From Nocardioidaceae bacterium (GTDB lineage: Bacteria; Actinomycetota; Actinomycetes; Propionibacteriales; Nocardioidaceae): DNA of 8,042 bases. The first letter of the stretch is position 1. Each line of letters starts with the position of its first letter. The stretch is taken from positions 1 to 8,042 of the forward strand of contig JACCSH010000109.1 of the NCBI GenBank assembly GCA_013813125.1, given 5' to 3'. The notes beneath the pieces were generated by a model. It made no database searches. It worked only from the letters and a program-made list of their open reading frames with translations, and was not told where the DNA came from. A program made the position numbers and the translations under genes. Of this stretch, positions 1 to 5,340 are shown in pieces.

Positions 1-54
1 AAAGTAAAGGTCGACACCCGCGACGGAAGCTACCTCGGCCGCGTGTCGAGCTGA
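1..54 (+). CDS. efp: Elongation factor P, C-terminal end (partial)
   Basis: Only the last 17 codons and the TGA stop (52-54) are present; the gene begins left of the window. The frame reads KVKVDTRDGSYLGRVSS. The VDTR-x-G-x-Y-x-x-RV pattern is the standard C-terminus of bacterial EF-P, the translation factor that relieves ribosome stalling at polyproline stretches. The stop overlaps the nusB start by one base (TGATG), so the two genes are probably cotranscribed and translationally coupled. efp next to nusB is a common arrangement in Actinobacteria and Firmicutes, which supports the call despite the short piece. Confidence 0.9.
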   Translation, partial: KVKVDTRDGSYLGRVSS

Positions 55-515
55 TGAGTGCCCGGACCAAGGCCCGCAAGCGTGCGCTCGACATCTTGTT
101 CGAGTCAGACCTCAGAGGGCTCGACACGGGAGCGACACTCGCCGAGCGCCAGGATGCGATTGCTGCGCTCAACAGCTACACGGTGACCCTCGTCGAGGGA
201 GTCGCAGCTCATCGGGCCGAGATCGACGGCCTGCTTGGCTCGTACTCCGAAGACTGGCCGGTCGACCGGATGCCGGTGGTCGACCGCAACCTGCTGCGAA
301 TCGGCGTCTTCGAGATCCGGTACGTCGAGGAGGTGCCCGACGCCGTAGCCATGAGTGAGGCGGTGTCGTTGGCCAAGGAGCTGTCCACCGACGACTCACC
401 GGCCTTTATCAACGGGTTGCTCGCACGAATCGCCGGCCTCGCCCCGATCGAGACTTCGGCGCAGGGGTCAACTGACGATGAGATCCAGGAGGTCGAAGCG
501 CGGACTCACTCGTAG
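54..515 (+). CDS. nusB: Transcription antitermination protein NusB
   Basis: This is a 153-residue NusB, the RNA-binding factor that pairs with S10 (NusE) on boxA RNA in rRNA antitermination complexes. The N-terminus (SARTKARKRALDILFESDL, residues 2-20) is the basic first helix that contacts boxA RNA. The family core is clear: VDRNLLRIGVFE at 76-87, then PDAVAMSEAVSLAKE at 95-109 and DSPAFINGLLARI at 114-126. Residues 127-153 form an acidic, probably disordered tail, which accounts for the extra length over E. coli NusB (139 aa). The ATG at 54 overlaps the efp stop and no strong Shine-Dalgarno precedes it, so initiation is probably coupled to efp. The 3' end overlaps the convergent bldD gene by 10 bp, and no terminator hairpin is visible between them. 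Confidence 0.95.
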   Translation: MSARTKARKRALDILFESDLRGLDTGATLAERQDAIAALNSYTVTLVEGVAAHRAEIDGLLGSYSEDWPVDRMPVVDRNLLRIGVFEIRYVEEVPDAVAMSEAVSLAKELSTDDSPAFINGLLARIAGLAPIETSAQGSTDDEIQEVEARTHS

Positions 516-997
516 TCGGGGCGACGGCCGGGGCGCAAGACACCCCAGCTGATGAGTCGTTCGGCCAGCTGGCTGGGCGCCTCGTCATAGATGACGGCCA
601 ACGTCGTCAAGTCTTCTTGGCGGATCGACAGGACTTTCCCGTTGTAGTCCCCGCGCTGAGCCTGAATGGTCCCCGCGAACCTCGAGAGCGGACCCGCTTC
701 GTTGAAGTCGAGCTGCTGGATGCGCTCGAGGTCGAGCACCAGACGTGGTGGGGCCTCTCGCGCGGCACCGAAGGCGTTTGCGCCCGGGAGAAGCTCGCTC
801 ATCGGGATTCCGTAGAAGTCGGCCAGCTCAGACAGGCGTTGCACAGTCACGGCCCGGTCGCCGCGTTCGTAGGAGCCGACGACGACGGCCTTCCAGACGC
901 CGTTGGACTTCTCCTCGACGCCTTGAAGTGATAACCCTTGCTGTTGGCGAATGGCTCGGAGTCTCACTCCGAGTGCCCTCGCATAGTCCTGCGCCAT
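506..997 (-). CDS. bldD: BldD, c-di-GMP-responsive developmental transcription regulator
   Basis: This 163-residue protein matches BldD, the actinobacterial master repressor that in Streptomyces holds sporulation genes off when bound to cyclic di-GMP. Residues about 7-72 form an XRE-type helix-turn-helix domain with the hallmark stretches LRAIRQQQGLSLQGVEEKS (14-32) and WKAVVVGSYERGDRAVTVQR (35-54). The C-terminal domain holds the ligand motif: RGD at 115-117, eight residues, then RQED at 126-129. Streptomyces has RGD-X8-RQDD, so one Asp is Glu here. The end, LISWGVL (148-154), is also typical. The ATG at 997 is preceded on its strand by an AAGGGA ribosome-binding site about 6 nt away. The gene faces nusB and diverges from pyrR. 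An inverted repeat resembling a BldD box lies just upstream, suggesting autoregulation. Its location between nusB and pyrR is conserved in Actinobacteria as I recall. Confidence 0.95.
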   Translation of the reverse strand: MAQDYARALGVRLRAIRQQQGLSLQGVEEKSNGVWKAVVVGSYERGDRAVTVQRLSELADFYGIPMSELLPGANAFGAAREAPPRLVLDLERIQQLDFNEAGPLSRFAGTIQAQRGDYNGKVLSIRQEDLTTLAVIYDEAPSQLAERLISWGVLRPGRRPDYE

Positions 998-1014
998 GAG
1001 AATTCCCTTCCGCT

Positions 1015-1031
1015 GGTAACTGTATGTTACC
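1015..1031. promoter_or_regulatory. BldD-box-like inverted repeat upstream of bldD
   Basis: GGTAAC (1015-1020), five bases, GTTACC (1026-1031) is a perfect 6-5-6 inverted repeat centred in the bldD 5' region, 18-34 nt upstream of the bldD ATG. Against the Streptomyces BldD consensus nTnACnC(A/T)GnGTnAn, bases 1016-1030 fit 7 of 9 specified positions; the two misses are the central C and G (G at 1022, A at 1024). On the minus strand the repeat contains TAACAT (bases 1029-1024), a possible -10 element of the bldD promoter, though no convincing -35 is seen. Streptomyces BldD represses its own gene, so autoregulation is the likely role. Binding here could in principle also affect the divergent pyr promoter about 85-130 bp away. 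Confidence 0.55.
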
Positions 1032-1114
1032 TAATTCCGCCGGTTTGCATGCCATTTCGGGCGACAGAGGCGCTCCCATAGACATCAACATGTCACCGGG
1101 AGACGGTTCGGTGC

Positions 1115-1143
1115 TTGGGCTGCTGAGCTGGCGCTGTTAGCAT
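1115..1143 (+). promoter_or_regulatory. Candidate pyr operon promoter
   Basis: TTGGGC (1115-1120), exactly 17 bp, then TAGCAT (1138-1143) resembles an actinobacterial housekeeping-sigma promoter: a TTG-type -35 and a TAnnnT -10. Transcription would start near A1150, only a few bases before the predicted PyrR hairpin (1154-1196), giving a leader of about 54 nt. The match to consensus is moderate (3/6 and 4/6), so position is the main support. No other pairing at 16-18 bp spacing stood out between 998 and 1150. Confidence 0.4.
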
Positions 1144-1153
1144 TCGGCCAACA

Positions 1154-1196
1154 GACATCCTTTAACGAGCCGTCCAGTGAGGCGGAGAAGGAGGTC
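1154..1196 (+). promoter_or_regulatory. PyrR-binding leader hairpin sequestering the pyrR ribosome-binding site
   Basis: The leader RNA can fold into a two-part stem-loop. The upper stem CCGUC (1170-1174) pairs with GGCGG (1181-1185) in five pairs, one a G-U wobble. It closes the hexaloop CAGUGA (1175-1180), which fits the CNGNGA loop of known PyrR-binding RNAs. An asymmetric purine-rich internal loop (1163-1169 against 1186-1187) follows. The lower stem pairs GAC-A-UCCUU (1154-1162) with AAGGA-G-GUC (1188-1196): eight pairs with one A-G mismatch. That 3' strand contains the whole Shine-Dalgarno sequence AAGGAGGU (1188-1195), 8 nt before the pyrR GTG. Binding of PyrR with UMP/UTP would stabilise the fold and block translation, as described for Mycobacterium smegmatis. 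There is no antiterminator/terminator pair of the Bacillus type here. Pairings were worked out by eye. Confidence 0.75.
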
Positions 1197-1203
1197 AGGC
1201 ACC

Positions 1204-1788
1204 GTGTCGTCTGCGTCTCGCAGCCGCGTACCCACGCCTCCCTTCCGCGAGGTCCTCGATTCGTCCGACATCGCCCGTGCTCTCACCCGTATCGCGCACG
1301 AGATTCTCGAACGCAACAAGGGCTCCGCCGGCGTGATCCTGCTTGGCATACCCACCCGCGGGGTTCCGCTGGCCACCCGGATAGCCGCCGTCATGGCCGG
1401 CGTCGAGGGCGTTGAGATCGCCACCGGCTCCCTCGACATCACCATGTATCGCGACGATCTGCGGCTGCATCCCGCTCGCGCCTTGGAGCCCACAGACATC
1501 CCAACGGGGGGCATCGACGACGCCACCGTCGTCCTCGTCGACGATGTGCTTTTCAGCGGCCGTACCATCCGTGCCGCCTTGGACGCACTCAACGACGTGG
1601 GCCGCCCTGCGGCTGTGCAACTGGCGGTCCTGGTCGATCGCGGCCACCGCCAGCTGCCGATCCGCGCCGACTTCGTCGGCAAGAACCTGCCCACCTCTCT
1701 CAGTGAGACTGTTCAGGTCAGGCTGCGGGAGTACGACGACAAGGACGCCGTCATGATCTCGATCTCCGACGCCAGCGGGAGCCGATGA
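1204..1788 (+). CDS. pyrR: PyrR, pyr operon RNA-binding regulator / uracil phosphoribosyltransferase
   Basis: This 194-residue protein binds pyr leader RNA when loaded with uridine nucleotides, with PRPP opposing; many members also make UMP from uracil and PRPP. The type I phosphoribosyltransferase PRPP loop is intact, [13 protein letters not shown] at 109-121. Other family blocks are [12 protein letters not shown] (48-59), [12 protein letters not shown] (75-86), [20 protein letters not shown] (from about residue 141) and GKNLPTS. GTG 1204 is chosen because AAGGAGGT (1188-1195) lies 8 nt upstream. The in-frame GTG at 1177 sits inside the predicted hairpin loop and has no ribosome-binding site, so it is probably a false start. 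The stop overlaps pyrB as ATGA. First gene of the operon, autoregulated through its leader. Confidence 0.95.
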   Translation: MSSASRSRVPTPPFREVLDSSDIARALTRIAHEILERNKGSAGVILLGIPTRGVPLATRIAAVMAGVEGVEIATGSLDITMYRDDLRLHPARALEPTDIPTGGIDDATVVLVDDVLFSGRTIRAALDALNDVGRPAAVQLAVLVDRGHRQLPIRADFVGKNLPTSLSETVQVRLREYDDKDAVMISISDASGSR

Positions 1789-2762
1789 TGAAGCACCACC
1801 TGCTCTCCAGCGCCGACCTGACTCGCGAGGATGCGCTCCTTGTCCTCGACACGGCCGCTGAGCTGCTCTCGCTGTCTGACCGGCCGATCAAGAAGCTGCC
1901 GACCTTGCGCGGCCGCACCGTCGTCAACCTCTTCTTCGAAGACTCGACGCGGACCCGCATCTCCTTCGAGGCGGCCGCCAAGCGACTGAGTGCCGACGTC
2001 ATCAACTTCTCGGCCAAGGGGTCCAGCGTGTCCAAGGGCGAGAGCCTGAAGGACACCGCACTGACCCTCGAGGCAATGGGCGCTGACGCGGTAGTGATCC
2101 GCCACAGTGCCTCGGGTGCCCCGCATCGGCTGGCCAACAGCGGATGGGTGCGCTCCAGCGTGGTCAACGCCGGTGATGGAACTCATGAGCACCCCACTCA
2201 GGCACTGCTCGACGCCTTCACCATGCGCAGGCACCTCGGCGACCTGGACGGGCGGCGAGTCACGATCGTGGGTGACGTGCTGCACAGCCGGGTGGCCCGC
2301 TCGAACGCGCTACTGCTCAGCACCCTGGGGGCCGACGTCACGCTCGTCGCGCCGCCGACTCTGTTGCCGGTCGGAGTCGACACCTGGCCGGTCCAGACGT
2401 CATACGAGCTGGACAGCGCGCTGGACAAGTGCGACGCCGTGATGATGTTGAGGGTGCAGGCCGAGCGCATGGACGCGGCTTTCTTTCCCAGCGCACGGGA
2501 GTACAGCCGCCGTTACGGGCTCGACGACCGGCGCTTTCGGCGCCTCCAAGAACACGCGATCGTCATGCACCCTGGTCCGATGAACCGTGGGATGGAGATC
2601 TCGGCCGATGTCGCCGACTCAGCCCGCTCGGTCATCGTCGAGCAGGTCACCAACGGCGTCGCCGTACGAATGGCTGTGCTCTACCTGCTGCTCGGTGGAG
2701 CCGACCTCAGCAGGACCGACCCTCCTGACTTCGATCCGACGAAGGCCGAGGTTGTCTCATGA
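1785..2762 (+). CDS. pyrB: Aspartate carbamoyltransferase catalytic chain
   Basis: PyrB (325 aa) joins carbamoyl phosphate to L-aspartate, giving N-carbamoyl-L-aspartate, the committed step of cytosolic pyrimidine synthesis. The carbamoyl-phosphate site is complete: [13 protein letters not shown] with STRT at 54-57, then [10 protein letters not shown] (78-87), [10 protein letters not shown] (105-114) and [16 protein letters not shown] (130-145). The aspartate domain shows [14 protein letters not shown] (161-174), [10 protein letters not shown] (220-229) and HPGPMNRG (262-269). Length fits the family. ATG 1785 overlaps the pyrR stop as ATGA; a second ATG at 1788 would give a protein one residue shorter. 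No pyrI regulatory chain is present, so control probably comes from PyrR. The stop overlaps pyrC by 4 bp. Confidence 0.97.
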   Translation: MMKHHLLSSADLTREDALLVLDTAAELLSLSDRPIKKLPTLRGRTVVNLFFEDSTRTRISFEAAAKRLSADVINFSAKGSSVSKGESLKDTALTLEAMGADAVVIRHSASGAPHRLANSGWVRSSVVNAGDGTHEHPTQALLDAFTMRRHLGDLDGRRVTIVGDVLHSRVARSNALLLSTLGADVTLVAPPTLLPVGVDTWPVQTSYELDSALDKCDAVMMLRVQAERMDAAFFPSAREYSRRYGLDDRRFRRLQEHAIVMHPGPMNRGMEISADVADSARSVIVEQVTNGVAVRMAVLYLLLGGADLSRTDPPDFDPTKAEVVS

Positions 2763-4042
2763 CCGCCTACCTGATCAGCGGCGTCAGCGTCTGCGGCGCC
2801 GACAAGCCCAGCGACCTCCTGTTGTACGACGGCCGGATCGCCGACTCTGCCGAAGCGCCACCAGAGACGGTACGCATAGACGGCGGTGGGCTGGTGGCAC
2901 TTCCTGGCCTTGTCGACCTGCACACCCACCTGCGTGAGCCGGGCCGCGAGGATGCCGAGACCGTGGAGTCAGGCTCACGGGCCGCCGCCATGGGCGGTTT
3001 CACCGCCGTACACGCGATGGCCAACACCGACCCGGTGGCCGACACGGCGGGAGTGGTCGAGCAGGTGTGGCACCTCGGGCAGAGCGCCGGCTACTGCGAT
3101 GTGCGGCCGGTCGGGGCGGTCACTGTCGGGCTGCGCGGCCAACAGCTGGCCGAGCTGGGCGCGATGGCCGACTCCGACGCGCATGTCAGGGTCTTCTCCG
3201 ACGACGGTGTCTGTGTGAGCGACGCGGTGCTAATGCGAAGGGCGCTGGAGTATGTGAAGGCCTTCGACGGTGTCGTCGCCCAACACGCCCAGGAGCCGCG
3301 ACTGACAGAGGGCGCGCAGATGAACGAGAGCGCCATGTCCGGCGTGCTCGGGATGCGAGGCTGGCCGGCCGCCGCTGAGGAGGCGGTGATCGCGCGCGAC
3401 TGCCTGCTGACCGGGCACGTCGGCTCGCGGCTGCACGTCTGCCATGTCTCGACGGAGGGCTCGGTCGAGCTGATCCGGTGGGCCAAGAGCAAGGGCTGGG
3501 ACGTGACCGCAGAGGTCACACCGCATCACTTGCTACTCACCGATGACCTCGTCGCGACCTACGACCCGATCTACAAGGTCAACCCTCCGCTGCGCACGAA
3601 GGCCGACGTCGAGGCGCTGCGTGCGGGGCTCGCCGACGGCACCCTCGACTGCGTCGCCACCGACCACGCACCTCATCCGATCGAGGACAAGGAGTGTGAG
3701 TGGGAAGCGGCCGCCATGGGCATGCTCGGTCTGGAGACGGCGCTGAGCGTGGTGCAGCAGACAATGGTCGACACCGGCCTGCTGGACTGGGCGGCAGTGG
3801 CGGATCGGATGTCTGTCCGGCCGGCGCGGATCGGCCGTGTCGCGGACCATGGACTGCCGCTGGCGGTGGGCGCTCCTGCCAATCTCGTGCTCTACGACCC
3901 GGGCGGAAAGCGGATCGTCGAACCGAAGCGCCTTCAGTCGTTGTCACGCAATACCCCTTATCGGGGGATGGAACTGCCGGGCTCGGTCGTCGCGAACTTC
4001 CTCCGGGGACGCGCAACCGTGCTCGACGGACAGTTGCAGTGA
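2759..4042 (+). CDS. pyrC: Dihydroorotase (type I)
   Basis: PyrC (427 aa) reversibly cyclises carbamoyl aspartate to L-dihydroorotate. It is a zinc amidohydrolase of the type I (Bacillus/Aquifex-like) class. Metal ligands can be placed: the HxH pair in DLHTHLRE (H55, H57), the Asp of FSDDG (147-151) that bridges metals in this class instead of a carbamylated Lys, H176 in AQHAQE, H229 in HVCHVST and D302 in VATDHAPH. The substrate-binding stretch AMANTDP (86-92) and the C-terminal YRGMELPG (401-408), where the small beta domain closes, are also present. It starts with ATGA overlapping the pyrB stop and ends in GTGA overlapping carA. Nothing appears degraded. In type I systems PyrC often associates with PyrB. 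Confidence 0.96.
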   Translation: MTAYLISGVSVCGADKPSDLLLYDGRIADSAEAPPETVRIDGGGLVALPGLVDLHTHLREPGREDAETVESGSRAAAMGGFTAVHAMANTDPVADTAGVVEQVWHLGQSAGYCDVRPVGAVTVGLRGQQLAELGAMADSDAHVRVFSDDGVCVSDAVLMRRALEYVKAFDGVVAQHAQEPRLTEGAQMNESAMSGVLGMRGWPAAAEEAVIARDCLLTGHVGSRLHVCHVSTEGSVELIRWAKSKGWDVTAEVTPHHLLLTDDLVATYDPIYKVNPPLRTKADVEALRAGLADGTLDCVATDHAPHPIEDKECEWEAAAMGMLGLETALSVVQQTMVDTGLLDWAAVADRMSVRPARIGRVADHGLPLAVGAPANLVLYDPGGKRIVEPKRLQSLSRNTPYRGMELPGSVVANFLRGRATVLDGQLQ

Positions 4043-5340
4043 CTCCCGCCTCGACCGACGACCGACCGGTCACGAGCCGTGCGCCCCTGGCTCTGTTGGT
4101 GCTCGAGGACGGACGCGTGTTTCGAGGCGAATCCTTCGGAGCGGTCGGCGAGACGATCGGGGAGGCGGTCTTCGCCACAGGGATGACTGGCTATCAAGAG
4201 ACACTGACCGATCCGTCGTACCACCGCCAGGTCGTCATCATGACCGCTCCACACATCGGCAACACGGGTGTGAACCTCGACGACGCCGAGTCAGACAGGA
4301 TGTGGGTGGCGGGCTACGTCGTGCGCGACCCCGCGCGGAGGCCGAGCAGTTGGCGCGCCACGTCGACACTCGATGCCGAGCTGAAGGCTCAGGGCGTGGT
4401 GGGGATTTCCGGTATCGATACCCGAGCGCTCACCCACCATCTGCGCGAATGCGGCGCCATGCGTGTCGGAATCGCTACTGGTTCGACTGACCCCGGTGCG
4501 TTGCTTGAGCGGGTACGCCGGGCGCCTCCGATGGCCGGGGCTGCCCTGGCCGCTGAGGTGAGCACGCCCCGGCCCTACACGGTTCCTGCCGTCGGGGAGC
4601 GCCGGTTCAAGGTCACAGCCCTCGACCTCGGCATCAAGTCCACGACACCGCGGCGGATGGCTGAGCGGGGCATCGAGGTCGACGTACTGCCGGCCTTGTC
4701 CAGCCTCGACGAAGTGTTGGCGACCGAGCCTGACGGGGTGTTCTTCAGCAACGGGCCGGGGGATCCGGCCACCGCGGATCACGCCATCGAACTGCTGCGT
4801 CAGGTGCTGGCACGCCGCCTCCCGTATTTCGGGATCTGCTTCGGCAACCAGCTGTTCGGTCGGGCTCTGGGCTTCTCCACCTACAAGCTGAAGTACGGGC
4901 ACCGGGGGATCAACTCACCGGTGGTCGATCTCAGCACGGGCCGGGTCGAGGTGACCGCGCACAACCATGGCTTCGCGGTCGGCTTGCCGGGCCGCGGAGA
5001 GGGGCGCCGTGCGGTCGGCTTGCCGGGCCGCGGAGAGGGGCGCCGTGCGGTCGGCTTGCCGGGCCGCGGAGAGGAGCGCCGTACGGTCGGCTTGGCGGGG
5101 GGCGAAACCGCCGTGGAGACGCCGTACGGGTTGGCCGAGGTCAGCCACGTGTGCCTGAACGACGGCGTGATCGAAGGGCTTCGGCTGGTCGACGGCGAGG
5201 GGCGACTGCTGGCGTTCTCGGTGCAGTATCACCCGGAGGCGGCTGCCGGCCCCCATGACGCTGACTACTTGTTCGACCGATTCTGCGACCTGATGTGCGA
5301 GCGATCACCGTCGGGATCGGGGAAGCGATCCAATGCCTAA
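4039..5340 (+). CDS. carA: Carbamoyl-phosphate synthase small chain (glutaminase) with a repeat-expanded loop
   Basis: CarA (433 aa, against 382 in E. coli) hydrolyses glutamine and channels ammonia to CarB. The N-terminal domain begins near residue 16 and holds [17 protein letters not shown] (45-61). The class I amidotransferase domain has SNGPGDP (237-243), the nucleophile elbow GICFGNQ with Cys267, and the pair His398/Glu400 in SVQYHPEA, so the triad is complete. GTG 4039, overlapping the pyrC stop as GTGA, is the only sensible start; the first 15 residues look disordered. The oddity is residues 313-354: a 12-residue unit, [12 protein letters not shown], repeated three times plus a partial copy, inserted between HNHGFAV and the VSHVCLNDG strand where E. 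coli has about 10 residues. The frame is preserved. The gene overlaps carB by 8 bp, as expected for obligate partners. Confidence 0.96.
   Translation: MTPASTDDRPVTSRAPLALLVLEDGRVFRGESFGAVGETIGEAVFATGMTGYQETLTDPSYHRQVVIMTAPHIGNTGVNLDDAESDRMWVAGYVVRDPARRPSSWRATSTLDAELKAQGVVGISGIDTRALTHHLRECGAMRVGIATGSTDPGALLERVRRAPPMAGAALAAEVSTPRPYTVPAVGERRFKVTALDLGIKSTTPRRMAERGIEVDVLPALSSLDEVLATEPDGVFFSNGPGDPATADHAIELLRQVLARRLPYFGICFGNQLFGRALGFSTYKLKYGHRGINSPVVDLSTGRVEVTAHNHGFAVGLPGRGEGRRAVGLPGRGEGRRAVGLPGRGEERRTVGLAGGETAVETPYGLAEVSHVCLNDGVIEGLRLVDGEGRLLAFSVQYHPEAAAGPHDADYLFDRFCDLMCERSPSGSGKRSNA
4975..5099 (+). repeat. 36-bp in-frame tandem repeat within carA (3 units plus a partial fourth)
   Basis: Units lie at 4975-5010, 5011-5046, 5047-5082 and a 17-bp partial at 5083-5099. 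Units 1 and 2 are identical. Unit 3 has one change (G to A at 5074, giving Glu for Gly). The partial differs at two bases. The period is a multiple of three, so each unit adds [12 protein letters not shown]. No stop codon occurs in any of the six frames of the unit, which explains spurious overlapping open frames on both strands. The first 21 bases of each unit form an imperfect dyad: GCGG-t-CGGC, tt, GCCG-gg-CCGC. The near-identity of the units points to recent expansion by slippage or unequal recombination. Confidence 0.97.

Noticed and set aside
1091..1105. Second possible BldD box (around TCACCGGGAGAC)
   Set aside because: It fits only about 5 of 9 consensus positions and lacks dyad symmetry, which is little better than chance.
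1100..1203. Bacillus-type attenuator (antiterminator plus intrinsic terminator) ahead of pyrR
   Set aside because: No GC stem followed by a T run is present, and the only good hairpin overlaps the ribosome-binding site, which points to translational control.
1137..1694. Minus-strand open frame of 185 codons opposite pyrR
   Set aside because: It is antisense to conserved pyrR codons, has a low-complexity Arg/Ser composition and no ribosome-binding site, so it is a shadow frame.
4915..5256. Minus-strand frame with repeated [12 protein letters not shown] units, resembling a repeat protein
   Set aside because: The periodicity follows from the 36-bp carA array, which is open in all six frames. 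The plus-strand frame continues into conserved CarA on both sides, so that is the real one.
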